Origin: Allomyces arbusculus
Taxonomy: Eukaryota > Blastocladiomycota > Blastocladiomycetes > Blastocladiales > Blastocladiaceae
Assembly (NCBI GenBank): GCA_027604705.1
Contig: JADHYV010000049.1
Span: 102,519 to 166,518, forward strand
Reading direction: 5' to 3'
DNA length: 64,000 bases
Shown here: positions 11,785 to 23,000 of the stretch, one piece after another
How positions within the stretch are numbered: position 1 is the stretch's first letter
How the letters are laid out: the number at the start of each line of letters is the position of its first letter
Made by a program: the position numbers and the translations under genes
Notes under the pieces: generated by a model
Told to the model about the DNA's origin: nothing
The model's input: only the letters and a program-made list of their open reading frames with translations
Databases searched by the model: none

Positions 11785-12296
11785 CCAGTTCTTTCTTTGA
11801 ATTGTCCTTTTTCTCATTTCTGTCGCGTTGTCCCGATCTTTTTTTTTCCACGTTTTGGTTTTGGTTGGCGTGTGTTGTGAATCCTTCTGATTCCAGTAGA
11901 ATATTGTCACAGGGGGGAGTGCATGCTTTGGGATATTTACGTTCTACCATGCTTTTCCGGAAGACATCTGGGTTCCTTACCTGCGCGGCCTTACCTTCGT
12001 GGCCGATCGCGCCAAGGTCGGTCGCTGCTTGTGCTCTCTCGGTCGCCACGAAGGCAATCAGCTGGGCAGTCTACTCCGCGGGAAGCAAGCAGCACACACA
12101 CCAAAACTGCCTGATCTTCCTGTACCATGGTCATCACCAACACCTGCTCAAAACTGGGTCCCGCGCGTGTATATATCGTGGTTGTACGGCGAAACAGAAA
12201 CGAAACGAGGGGTGCGCGGGACGCCGCGGTGGTATACAACAAAAATCGCAACCGAAATAAAACGCAACCACAACAGGGACACTACCTGCTCTCATC
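11785..12296. other. convergent 3' region
   Basis: 512 bp between the stop codons of the forkhead gene (+) and the channel gene (-). T-rich and A-rich runs near 11.8 and 12.25 kb are compatible with 3' processing on each strand; nothing else is seen. Confidence 0.4.
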
Positions 12297-15200
12297 TCAA
12301 TCCAACTCGATATGCTTCCCCAGCGGACTCGGCAACGGCGCCGTCCCCGTGCGCACTCGATCGCCCGCCGATGCCGTTGTCGTCGCCTCCGACCTGTCAT
12401 CGAGCGACTCCGGGTCCGCATACAAGACGACCGGCGACATGGCCGAGTCTGGCACGATCGCGAGCGGCCTGGGTGTCCCACGGGTCCCGTCCCTTGCTGG
12501 CGGCGGGCGCAGACTCGCCGCCGAGACATCAGCCTCGGCATCGGCTGTTTCCGGGAACGACGACGCCGACACCGACGCGGCTACTTGCTGCATTGACGCC
12601 GTGAAATTATGCGGATAGGCCGATGCCGACGACGTCGATGCTGTCGGTGGCGGGACCAGGACGGGCACTGGCGGAACTGGCGCCAACAAACTCGGCGAGG
12701 CCGGGATCGACGCGGATCGCCGCTGCGTGAGGGCGTTTCGGTTCTCGGACGGGCGCACAGTCAAGTCGTCGACAGTGAAATCCTTGCGCACGTCGCGGTC
12801 CCGCGGCGCAAACGCCGGCGCGTCGTTTGAGACCGCGTACCGGTCGTAGTGGTGGCACTGAGTCAAATCGAACCGGCCGGGATGCACGGGGTTGGCGGGT
12901 AACCACATGGCCGACGGTAACGGCGTCCACAGACTCGGCGGGTAATACGTCTGCGGGTTTGCGTCGCGCACTTCATTGAACGCGGCACGCTGGCTCGCGT
13001 TCGATTCGACCGACGTGGAGGCGGCCACGCTCACGTCGGACTCACTCCCGTCGTCGGTTGCGGATGTGCGCGACTCGCCGCCGCCAGTGCCGCCCGTCAT
13101 GACCGACGCGAACAGTTGCGACCGGCGGTTCCGGACCCGTGGCCGGGTTTGCGACGCCTGGCTGTGCGTCGACGCCATGTCGAGCGCGATCTTGCCGATC
13201 CCGACAGACTCGTCCTCGTTCGCGAGCGCGGGCGAGGTCGCCTTGACAAGGTCGACCGACCCGGTCGTGCGCGTGCGGAACGGCGACGTAATCGCGGGCG
13301 CCGAGAGCATGTGTCCAATGTTGCCGAGTCGCGGGCGCGCGCCGGCCTCGGGACTGCTCCCCGCCGCATTACTAACCGGACCGCCCCCACCGCCGCCGTC
13401 TTGGTCTGACGACTGGCCCGCAGCGAGTTCGTGCGCCTCGTCGAGGAGCACTTGCCGCTGCAAGACTTCCACGGGCGCGTGCATCGCGCGCGGCTTGACG
13501 TAGTGCGAGATATAGAACCGGAACCAGAGCGTGACGCCGAAAAGCGGGAACATGAGCGCGGCACCCACATAAATTTGGTTGGTGGCGAGCAACCCGGCCA
13601 TACAGATCTGGAACAGGAACACGCCGTAGAGGACCCATGTGCACACGTCGTGCCAGATCCGGCCGCGCGTCTCATACTGCGGCACCGAGCAGAACAGGAG
13701 CTGGTGCTTGTAGACGACATAGCCGAGCGCAAAGTAGAGCAGTGCCGCCGGCAGGATCAGCGGATGGATAACCGAGTAGACGATGGCGATCACGAGAATC
13801 AGCGCCGACGAGCACCAGTAGTAAAAATACTGGAACATCCACGGCTGCCGCGCGCGTTGCAGGTCGCGTGGGGTCTTGGCGACCCATCGGCTCGTTTGGT
13901 ACCACGCGACAAACAGACCCCAGTTGATTTGCAGCAGCTCGCACCCGTGCAAGTTGGCCTGGAAGATCGCGTAGCCAATGTAAAAGTTCGCGCCTTTTGG
14001 GATGGCCTTGGCCACGAGCAGGACCACGTTCGACAAAGTGGCGGATGCGTTATTTGACGTGGTGAGCCCCGGAATCTCCAGCGGTAAGAAGAAGAACAAG
14101 TTGAGCAGCGTCGAGATGAGTGTTTGCCCGATCGTAAACCTTCAGAGTTGACAGAGTTGGGGGGGGGGGGGGCTGGTCAGTCTACGCGCCAACGCACAGG
14201 TCACAGCAGCGGCAGCAGAAAGACAAAGATGCGGTACGTGAGGAGAATGTTGAACAACAGAAAGTGAAAGTAGGCGCGCGTGAGCCGGTCGTTGAAGTCG
14301 CTCTTGGCATAGTACCCCTGCATCGCGAGCAGACCCATGAACAAGTAGGGCAAGATAATGTTGAACACGGTCGCCGTGAACGTCGGCAACACCGACGAGA
14401 TAAACGACTTCATCCAGAGACTGCTTTCGGCAATCGGCCGCAAAAACTTGACGACCTGCACGATCTGGTCAAAGTTGGCGAGCGCGACCACGAGCGAGAT
14501 CGGAATGATCCAGATAAACGTCGTGAACCCAATCACAATGTTGATGACGAGCCGCACGATCCACCGCCGCGACGAGTCCGAGAGGGCAAACGACGACCAA
14601 ATAATGTCACGGGGTTCCGGCGCCATTTTGATCCGCGTGCCCGGTGCCTGCATGATATAGGTCTGCGCGCAAATCGCGGCATCGACGGGACTGTTGAACG
14701 TGACAAATGCCGTCGACGTGACCTTGAACTTGTCCTGCACGTGCCCGAAATCGCGGTAGACGCGCACTTTGGCGTCGTGCTTGAGCAGTTTTTGCAGACT
14801 GTAGTCGATCGTGTAGACGTAGTGGTCGAGCTGCGACAGGTGCCGCGGCTGGTACTTGTGCAACAGCTCGCGGTTCGCAGGATGCAGCAAGAAATCCCAC
14901 GTCAGGTCCTTGATGTCCTTGGGTGGTGGCGGGCCGGGCGGTTCGACGCCGTGGAACGACAGGTTCGTGAAGCTAAAGAGCGACGGCTGTCGCGACTGTG
15001 CGAGTGTGGCAATGCCCGACTCGCGGCTGATTTCGCCGCTACCACCGAGCGGACCCGGGCTCACGACGCCGATACTCGCCGAGTTGTTGGCGGTCGTGCC
15101 CGCTGACGGCCCAAAAAGCGTCGACAGGTAGTGCGGCACGGACCCGGGCATGGCGACCGACGACCCGCTGGACATGCGCGTGAGCTCGATCGTGATATCG

Positions 15201-16601
15201 GGTGCACTGGGCCGGCGCGACGCGACGCGCGCTTCTGGGTCCAGCGCTGCGCTCACAGTACGTCCCGTCGTCCCAGCACTCGCTAACGTCTGCCGCCCCG
15301 CCGTTGGAAAGTCATCATCCCCGTCTGAATCGGTCGAGTCGCCATCGTCGGGTGTGGTTCTGGCACTGCGAAATAGCGTCATTTGGCGCATCAGTTTCCC
15401 CGGCCGTGGCCGCGGTCGGTCCGGCACGTCGTTGCTGCGCGCGAGCGATGGGAACCATTTGCACAGCGTGAGCCGTGCCGACCGAATCAGCGGTGTCCCA
15501 AACCACGACGACAGTTCGCCGTCGCAGTAATTCTTGGCGAGTTTCATGTGCGCAATCTCGAGCGCGCGCAGATAGGCGTTGCGCTTGTCGATGCGGTGCT
15601 CGAGTTTCCCAAACTGTCGGCAAAACACGACCGTTTCAATCTCGCCGAGCCGCAAGTGCTGGAAGTAGGCGCGCAGGCGTTCCTCGGACTGCAAGTCCTC
15701 GGGGATGCCCTTGATCAGGACCGACCGCACGTGGACCGCGTCCTGCGCGACTTCGAGTACGATGGCCTGATGCAGCCGTTCCGTGAACCACAGGTAGTTG
15801 TGGTAGAGCAGCAGCATGATCATGCCGGAGACGAGGTAAGTGAAGAGCGCGTGGAAGTAGAAGACGGAGCTGCCGGCAGGCACGTTCAGCATCGAGTAGG
15901 TGTCGAGCGCGCCAATCAGCGAGAGCGGAATTTTGCCGTCGGCGTCGGTCGCGTTGGCGAGTTGCGGCGAGACCGTGGTGTTGAGATCCATAGCTCGCGG
16001 GCGAAGCGTGGGTGGGTCAACGAGCCATTCGGCTGCCCAAGTCGGCAAGGTCGGGGGCGACCACGATGGCGATTCCGTGGGTGCTGGAGACACGTCGACC
16101 AGGTGCGCCGCGGACGAGCCGGCCGGGGCCGGGTGTGCAGCGTTGTCGGCGCGCGTAAACGACGCGTGGATCGGCACGAGCGTAATGGCGACGGTAAAGC
16201 AGAGAATGAGGCAGATTTGCATGCACATGCGGTTGAACCGCAAGAACACGGTCGCGTCGAGCCCGAGTCGCTCAATGATTTCTTCTTCGCTCGTGGCTAT
16301 TACGCGGCGAAAGAGCGCCCATAGTCCGGGCGGCGGTGGCGGTTCCGTCGAGCTGATAAATTCGGGGAACGAGCAGCTCGCGGGGTTAGCCGCGTCAGAA
16401 GCGACGGGGAACCAGAACAAGCGAGCCAACATACTCGCTGGCGATGCATCTGCCCTCGTAGAGATGACGAAACGTCGGCGAGCGGCGGAAATAGGCAAAT
16501 CCGCCGACGCAGAGCACGGTGATGGTGGTGGTCAGGACGATTTGCAGGCCGACACCGGTCAGGCTGGTGCCGTAATTCTTGGCCTGATCCAGGGTCGCCA
16601 T
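12297..16601 (-). CDS. CSC1: CSC1/TMEM63-like osmosensitive cation channel
   Basis: Three exons: 16601-16435, 16376-14238 and 14139-12297; 1382 residues. Intron 1 (58 bp) has a GTATGT donor and a CTAAC branch point; intron 2 (98 bp) contains a 12-nt G run on the plus strand. The N-terminal helix (LQIVLTTTITVLCVGGFAYF) and cytosolic segment lead to EEEIIERLGLDATVFLRFNRMC, the hallmark of the N-terminal RSN1/CSC1 module. A long cytosolic domain follows (VRSVLIKGIPEDL, AFVTFNSPVDAAICAQTYI, an RRM-like fold) and then the multi-helix pore region (DIIWSSFALSDSSRRWIVR, LPTFTATVFNIILPYLFMG, GANFYIGYAIFQ, HPLILPAALLYFALGYVVYK). Family members are mechano-/osmosensitive Ca2+-permeable channels or lipid scramblases of the plasma membrane. 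The Ser/Pro-rich cytosolic tail of about 400 residues and a Ser/Thr-rich insert in the central loop make it longer than usual (about 750-1000). Confidence 0.92.
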
Positions 16602-17395
16602 GGCGAGCGCCGGGACCGCACCGATGAGCGGGGCGTCGACGAGCGCGTTAAGGTCGCGGCAAGAATGGGATCAGAGAGCCGTGATCGTTGGAGCAGGAGG
16701 GCGGCCGGGAGCCAGAGGATGAGGAGCGCGTGCGCGCGGAGCCTTGCCGTGTCGTGCTGTCGGATGCGTGCCGTGTCGTGCTGTCGGGATCTCGGGCGCC
16801 AAGAATCGCTGCTCGTTGCTTGTGCCGCGGGCCAAGTCCATGCCAGTCCGACGAAGCGCCGTCGCCCCCAAGTCCACAACTGGTCGTCGCTGCTTGACAA
16901 TGCAACACAATCTCGAGCAGGGCCGGTGCGTGTCGACGGCCAGATGGGACAGATTGCAGCGCGGCTCCGGAGGTAGGCTTGGCGGCTCCTGGTGCTCTGG
17001 TGAGCGCACGGGCCCGCAGAATCGCGCGAGAGTCGCAGAAAGTTGCAGGCACTTGGTGCGCAAGAGGTCCAAGGGCGTGGTTGGGGTGATATTGTTCAGG
17101 TCGTCGTCGTCGCCGTCGTCGTCGCCGTCGTCGTCGCCGTCGTCGTCGTTGTCGTGGGCGAGGCCCTGCTGCTCGCAGGCGATGAAGTTCGCGGCCAAAG
17201 ACTGTTTTCCCAGTTGGGCATTCTGCGGTCCAAGGAAATTGGCGGTAGAGGACACACGTGTGTTGTTACGACCATGCTGATGTATGTGACATTCAACGCC
17301 CTTTCCTCGCCCACCGCACACCTTTGCACAGACAGTGTCGAATCCTGCCTGCACCTTCCTGGCACAATCCCCCTCTCGCCTAAGGACATATCAAC
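16602..17395. other. divergent promoter region (channel gene / eS27)
   Basis: About 800 bp between divergent genes. It holds a trinucleotide microsatellite (listed) but no convincing coding frame. Confidence 0.45.
17101..17153 (+). repeat. (TCG)n microsatellite
   Basis: Near-perfect tcg repeats interrupted by cgc, in the non-coding region upstream of the eS27 gene. Confidence 0.85.
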
Positions 17396-18223
17396 ATGGT
17401 GGTCCGTAACCACCCGCTGCAACGCCATCGAATGCACCGCGCTCGCCCAGCACCTCCGCCATGACCGATTCACGACCACCACCGCCCGCTGTTGCCGCCG
17501 CCGTCGTCGCGAACCCGCGCAGCCGCAATAGAACACTGCGCTCGAGCGGCTAAATCGCTGCCCTCCGAAACCCACCCTGCACGCTCGCCACTTTGGCTCG
17601 GAGCGGCACGTCGTGACCACGGGCAAGCGACAATTTCCAGGGCGGCGGCAACAGCAGTGGGAATTGGTCACTTGGCAGTTCTGGGCGGCCGTGCACGGTC
17701 GATTCTACCACCACGCCAACGGATGGATACTCACGTCCACCCCACCCGCGAACCCACTATCCCGTCCCTACGACCCTGCTACTCGTCGTCAACTTCGTCA
17801 CTCCGCTCGTTTTCTCCGTAACGGCACTCGCTCGCTGAAAAAATGGCGAAATTGCGTCGCCCCGGGGTCATTTTGCTCGTCAACAGTTGGCCGTCGATCT
17901 CCTGAACCCCTCGCTCGAGTCGCAGAAGCGCAAGCACAAGCTCAAGCGCCTTGTGCAGGCCCCGAACTCGTACTTCATGGACGTTCGTTGCGGCGGTATG
18001 TCATTTTTCGCATTTTGGACACTGCCGAATACTTCGGACTCGATGAACTCATTTCCGTTGCTCTTGCCAAAATCTAGGCTCGGGTTGCGCGGCCATCAAC
18101 ACGGTCTTCTCGCACGCGCAGACGGTCGTCCTGTGCCAGTCGTGCCAGACTGTCCTGGCCACCCCGACCGGTGGTAAGGCTCGCCTGACTGAGGGCTCGT
18201 CGTACCGCGCCAAGGCCAACTAA
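17396..18223 (+). CDS. RPS27: 40S ribosomal protein eS27
   Basis: Modelled as 17396-17401, 17887-17995 and 18078-18223; 86 residues. Exons 2 and 3 are certain: [48 protein letters not shown] and [12 protein letters not shown] are highly conserved eS27. The tiny first exon (ATG GTG followed by a GTCCGT donor) is inferred because it gives MVLAVDLL, like other eS27 proteins starting M-V/P-L, and because the same donor is used in other genes here; it implies a 485-bp intron, the longest in the window. eS27 is a zinc-binding component of the small subunit body. The first cysteine pair is spaced C-x4-C (CGGSGC) rather than the usual C-x2-C; the second pair CQSC is normal. Confidence 0.85.
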
Positions 18224-18801
18224 GATTGCATTTTGGTTGGTGTTGGTTGAGGGTGAATTCCATGGTTCTGTGAATAATACAGAATTCATCCAAACCATTT
18301 TTGAACCAGATAGCGTTTGCGTTGCTCTGCACCATGCTCGCAAGGCCGCTTTCGTCTCAGCTTTCAGAGCCCTGGCCACGACGTCGCTCAGATTTGTCGT
18401 CTCGCACCTTCTGGATCCTGGTGCCGGATTCGTAACCATTTCTCCAACGTTCGGTCCGTGCAAGGCGTCCTTCAGTCTGCTTTTGCCGCCTTGGAAGAGC
18501 GACATAATGGTGTGCGGATCGCGATGCTCGACGGGCCACTCTTCTGTTCATCTGCGTCTTTGCGACGTGGGGAATGTCTCTCGCAGTCGGCGGCCGCCCT
18601 CCCTTCCAACCGACAGAGGTTCGTGCAAAGCGGCATGGAGCGGCGCATCCTTGCTCAGGGCAGGCCGGTAAACAACGAAGGGGTCGATTCCCGCAGCAGC
18701 CGTACAATCTACAACAACGCACGCGCGTGCATGCCTCCTCCACCAAGACCCAAAACGTGGAGCCGCGCCGCGCCGCATGCCCAATGCCGCACGCACGCGC
18801 G
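18224..18801. other. convergent 3' region
   Basis: Between the stops of eS27 (+) and Erv25 (-); no conserved coding seen, only short overlapping frames. Confidence 0.4.
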
Positions 18802-19675
18802 CTAGATGAGCTTCTTGGCCTGGAAAAACTTGCGCAGGTAAAAGATTTGCCATGCGCCCACGGTCAAGAGCGTCGCAATCGAAAAGAACGAGAACCACAT
18901 GACGCGCGAGTTGGTCGATTCTGTCCGGTGGAGAAAAGTTGTGTAGCCGAGCCAAGCGCAAAGTCAGTCGTCGCGTCGCATCGCATCCCGTTCCGCTACT
19001 CAGAGGAAGTCGTGCGGCAGTCGACAACGTACCGTTCGTGTCGCGCATGCGTGATTCGCGCGCCTTGAGGTACTCCATTTCATCGACAATCTCCTCCATG
19101 ACGGACTCGAGCCGGCGCATTTCAATCTCGACGGGCAGCAGGTGGTTGGTCTTGTCGTCGAACGCGTCGTCGTCGACGGCCTCGGCGCCCGTATCGAGCG
19201 TCAGGGCAATGTTGCGCGTGAGCGTTGGTGACGGTTGGAACCCTGGTCATTGATCTCGCCGTCAGCGTTTTGCGCCCATTACCAAGCAGGCACGCAGACG
19301 AATGCGCGTACCATCGGTCAAGGTGTTGGTAAAGCACACTGACACCTCGGCATGGTCCTGGGTCGTAAACGCAAACCTGCCCTTGCCCGTGGCCGCGTTT
19401 TGCCGCTTGTAGTACTGATTCTGATGCATGCCGGCGTCGGACACGTGCACGTCGATTTGCTGGTGCTCGCCGGGCCCAATCTCGTACTCGCCGCGCACAA
19501 AGACGTTGCGGCCAATGTACATCGACAGGCACCGCTGGTTCTTGTCGACGGTGCCGGGTTGCAGCGCAGGGAGTTCAAACTTGACGGCCGAGGCAGTCGA
19601 CACGGCAAGCGCGAGAATGGCGAGAACAGCCAGTGCCGCAGCAGAGGTCCAGGAGAATGGCGATCGCGGTGCCAT
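18802..19675 (-). CDS. ERV25: p24 family cargo receptor, delta class (Erv25/TMED10-like)
   Basis: Three exons: 19675-19312, 19242-19033 and 18920-18802, introns 69 and 112 bp; 230 residues. A signal peptide ([20 protein letters not shown]) precedes the GOLD domain with its cysteine pair (NQRCLSMYI and VSVCFTN). The first junction restores [18 protein letters not shown], matching p24 proteins, so the GTACGC donor at 19311 is preferred over a GTAATG further on. A coiled-coil segment ([20 protein letters not shown]) leads to one membrane helix ([20 protein letters not shown]) and a short cytosolic tail [10 protein letters not shown] with the FF motif and lysines used for COPII/COPI sorting. The protein cycles between ER and Golgi in hetero-oligomeric p24 complexes and packages GPI-anchored and other secretory cargo. 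Confidence 0.92.
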
Positions 19676-20179
19676 GGTCTGTCAGGCGGGGTAGTCGCGG
19701 GTGCAGAGGAGCGTGGCGGCGCAAAAGGTCCAGCAAACAGGACAAGTCGGCGTGCTGCAGCTGTCGATACGGAGGGTCCACGGGATCTAGCCCGCGGGTT
19801 GGCAACGGCCGTGGCAAACGTTGCAGCGTGCGTGCGGGCGTCGGTTGCGCGTGGTCCAAGGCCGGTTGAAGGCGGCGCTCGAGGAATGGAGGTCGTCGAG
19901 CAGCAGCAAACGGACTTGGCCGTGATCATGTCTTGCTCGGCCACCTTTCCACGTTGAATCGTGCCACGCCTGTCATGATCCTACCTATCCGTCCACCGCA
20001 CTCCACCGCACGCTGGTGGTGCCGATGTCCTGCCGAAACATTGTGCCGGCGTACCGGCATATCCAATCCAATATAATTTCCACGACGTTCAAAGCCGCGA
20101 CTCGACGCAACTATTTTGATTGTGAACCGACCGACCCGTGGCCGCTCCGACTATTTGAACAGGCAAACAATCAGCAACC
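19676..20179. other. divergent promoter region (ERV25 / NAA20)
   Basis: 504 bp between divergent ATGs; no coding potential and no obvious TATA element. Confidence 0.45.
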
Positions 20180-21102
20180 ATGACGACCTTGCGCCGGTTC
20201 AGGACCGATGACCTCTTCACGCTCAACAACATGTCCGTTGCCGCCCAAGAACATGCTCAGTGGCGCTCTATTCTTGCAAGGATCAACGGGACTCATTCTT
20301 GCATCGCCGCGTAGTAACCTGGATCCGTTGACGGAAAATGTGCGCCAAACATCATCGGCAAGCCAGCACGGTTCGACGATCATTGAAAAATAACGCTGCG
20401 CGCTTGTTCGACAGTACAACATCTCCTTTTACCTGACCTACCTCGCGCGGTGGCCCGACTACTTTTCCGTCGCCGAGTCGGCGTCCGGTCAGGCCATGGG
20501 TTATGGTCCGTTACTTGCCCTTTGTGCACAACCAGATCAACGCATCGAGCGCCTCACTAAAATCGACGGTTATTGTCGCATACGGCAGTCATGGGCAAGG
20601 CTGAAGGGCGTGGCAAGGAATGGCACGGTCACGTCACGGCGTTGACCGTCGGTCCCGCCTTCCGTCGCTTGGGGCTCGGCAAGCAGTTGATGCAAGTGCT
20701 CGAAGACGTGTCCGAAAAGATGTGCGTGTTCCCTACCTTCTCCACCCGACATTGAGCGGCACTGACGTTCCGGCCCATTCAATAGCTACAACGGCTACTT
20801 TGTCGACCTGTTTGTGCGCGCTTCGAATGCCGTGGCGATCAGCATGTACGAGCAGCTCGGGTACACAACGTACCGACGCGTGCTCGAGTATTATTCCGGC
20901 ACGCGACCTGAAGATTCTGAGGATGCGTTGGGTTCGTTTCGTTCGATTGCGCTTTGATGGTCCGTCCAGCTTCCGTCGGTGAACCTGACCGTGTTTCTCT
21001 GCATTATCAGATATGCGAAAAGCGCTACCACGAGACGTGACCAAGGAATCGGTCATTCCGCTCAAGCATCCAGTGCGACCCGAGGACATCAATTTTGACT
21101 AA
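20180..21102 (+). CDS. NAA20: NatB catalytic subunit, N-terminal acetyltransferase Naa20
   Basis: Six exons: 20180-20232, 20315-20339, 20415-20505, 20589-20721, 20786-20931, 21011-21102; 179 residues, as in other eukaryotes (about 178). The product starts MTTLRRFRTDDLFTLNNINL, continues with ISFYLTYLARWPDYF, then the GNAT core GKEWHGHVTALTVGPAFRRL with acetyl-CoA-binding RRLGLGKQL, then YFVDLFVRASNAVAISMYEQ, and ends with KHPVRPEDINFD. NatB acetylates nascent proteins beginning Met-Asp/Glu/Asn/Gln on ribosomes together with Naa25 (not in this window). Exon 2 is only 25 nt. Introns 1 and 3 use the unusual donor GTCCGT. The gene is convergent with UTP18. Confidence 0.96.
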
Positions 21103-21326
21103 AGCATTGTCGCGATCGCTGTTGTGTCGTTTTCAATGATTTTGGATTGCAACGTGGGCATCCTTGCGGTCGTTGCCTTGAGAATGTTAATCCGATTTCG
21201 CTGAAGTACAACAAAGCGTTGCTAAAGTGTATCCGAATTTTATCTTTGAACCGCACATTAAACCCAACAAAATCACCAAACCTGAAAGAGCAAAAAAACG
21301 ACCACCCACGCAACCACCACAACGAT

Positions 21327-23000
21327 CTAATACCGCGGGTAGTGCTTGAGCTTGTACAAGAGAACGCGGCCCTTGTCGTTGCCAATTGCGACCATGGCCG
21401 AATGCGGCGAGAAATCAAAGGACTCGACGTACGACAGCGGCGTATGCTGCGTGGGCCAATTCGCAAACACTTGGCACGTCGGCAAGTGCACGAGCTTGAA
21501 CTGGTCCTTTTTGGACCGCGACGCCATGGCCAAGATTTGTGCGTCGTGGTTGAACCCGACCTGGTAGATGGGCGTCGTCAAGTTCGTCACGGCCTTGATA
21601 TGCCGCATGCTTTCGAGCGGCAACGTCGACCGTGATGGCGCCTCCTTTTGCTGCCATTGCCAGTCGAGGTCCGAGTGCGTCGGTTGGTAGACGTTGACGA
21701 TGCCCGAGTAGGCGCCCGTGGCCAGGTACTGCCCGTCGCGCGCAACGGCGAGCGCCGCGTTTTTGAACCCGCCGTCGTCGGCCCACTTGGTGATGCACTT
21801 GCGCATGCCCACGTCCCAGACATAGACGACGCCGTCGCCACCAATCGTGGTGAGCACGTTATCGCCCATCCATGCGGCGGCCTTGACAGTGCCGTTCATT
21901 TTCACGTTCGCGACCCATTTTTTCGTGTGCCCATCGACGAGCGCGACATTGCCGTTGGCGCCGATATACGACAAGTATTTGCCCGACTGCGACTGCGCTA
22001 CCTGTTCGAGCGATGGCAAGACTGCGTCCGACATGTGCGCCATGGGCGGCAACTTTGTGATGGCGCCCGTCTCGAGATGGTACTCGTAAGCATACTTGCG
22101 GCGGCCCGTCAGGATCGCGTGCGTGCCCGACGGGTGGATGACGGCGTTGTGAATCGGCAGGTCCTCGAGGTAGACGCGCGCGAGGACCGGGTTGTCGCGA
22201 CCGTTCACCTGTGACAGTCGCACCGTCTTGTCGAGCCCCGCCGTGAGCAACACGTTCGCGGTTGGGTGGAACCGCACGACCGACGTGACCGACGCATGCG
22301 TGTACTGCAAGTTTGGCAGTCGCGCGACCGACAACGACTCTTTCGGCAATTGCGTGCGCGACGTGTGCACGAGCGAAGCCGTCGACGCCATGAGCCCCGC
22401 CGCCTCGTCCTCGTCGAGCATTTCCAGCAACCCTTCATCATCGTCGTCGTCCTCGTCCATTGGGTCGTCGTCGTTGAAGAGCGCGGCTGTTGGCGCTAGT
22501 ACGTCCTTGAATTTACTCGCCTTCTTGTTACTGCCCTCGCTCAGGAGCGCAGCAACTGCCTGGTCAGCTTTACGCTTCCGCTTGCGCTCAAGCCGCTCCT
22601 TGACGAGTTCGCGCTTGACCGACGGCGCGAGCGCCCACGTTGGTGTTTGGCCCGCCGTCTTGCTGAATTGGTCGGCCATGCGGCGCTGCAATTCGGTGCC
22701 CGACACGGTCGTTTCATCCTCGTCCTTACGTAGCTTGCGCAGTCGGTTGACGGACGTCAGGTCGACTTCGGTCTCATCATCGTCGTCGTCGTGCCATTTT
22801 GCGCGCTTGGCGGCAGGTGGGTGCGCTGGTGCACATGCAGCGTCCTCAGTGCCGTCGGCATCGTCGTCGGAATAGGTCGGGAGGGCTTCGCCGGCCGTGT
22901 CGGTGAAGAACAGGCCGTCGTCGTCGGAATCGCCGGCGTCGCTGATCGCGTCGTGCGGCGCGTGCTCCGCGCTCGGGAGCAGGGCAAAGAGGTCGGACAT
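21327..23000 (-). CDS. UTP18: U3 snoRNP / SSU processome WD40 protein Utp18
   Basis: Intron-free, 557 residues. The acidic N-terminus (MSDLFALLPSAEH, several Asp/Glu runs such as DDDDDETEVDL) is followed by RLRKLRKDEDETTVSG, QFSKTAGQTPTWAL and a basic ELVKERLERKRKRK helix, a layout seen in Utp18. The WD40 propeller begins at about residue 225 (SVTSVVRFHPTANVLLTAGL, HPSGTHAILTGRRKYAYEYH, YLATGAYSGIVNVY) and ends SAMVAIGNDKGRVLLYKL. Utp18 is part of the UtpB subcomplex for 18S rRNA maturation in the nucleolus and recruits Mtr4 through an AIM in yeast. The frame is open 85 codons upstream, but only with non-ATG starts before 23000; MSDLF is taken as the start. Confidence 0.92.
   Translation of the reverse strand: MSDLFALLPSAEHAPHDAISDAGDSDDDGLFFTDTAGEALPTYSDDDADGTEDAACAPAHPPAAKRAKWHDDDDDETEVDLTSVNRLRKLRKDEDETTVSGTELQRRMADQFSKTAGQTPTWALAPSVKRELVKERLERKRKRKADQAVAALLSEGSNKKASKFKDVLAPTAALFNDDDPMDEDDDDDEGLLEMLDEDEAAGLMASTASLVHTSRTQLPKESLSVARLPNLQYTHASVTSVVRFHPTANVLLTAGLDKTVRLSQVNGRDNPVLARVYLEDLPIHNAVIHPSGTHAILTGRRKYAYEYHLETGAITKLPPMAHMSDAVLPSLEQVAQSQSGKYLSYIGANGNVALVDGHTKKWVANVKMNGTVKAAAWMGDNVLTTIGGDGVVYVWDVGMRKCITKWADDGGFKNAALAVARDGQYLATGAYSGIVNVYQPTHSDLDWQWQQKEAPSRSTLPLESMRHIKAVTNLTTPIYQVGFNHDAQILAMASRSKKDQFKLVHLPTCQVFANWPTQHTPLSYVESFDFSPHSAMVAIGNDKGRVLLYKLKHYPRY

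Noticed and set aside
16376-16440. apparent frameshift at the start of the CSC1 gene
   Set aside because: A 58-bp intron with GTATGT donor and CTAAC branch point (16434-16377) explains the frame change, so no frameshift is needed.
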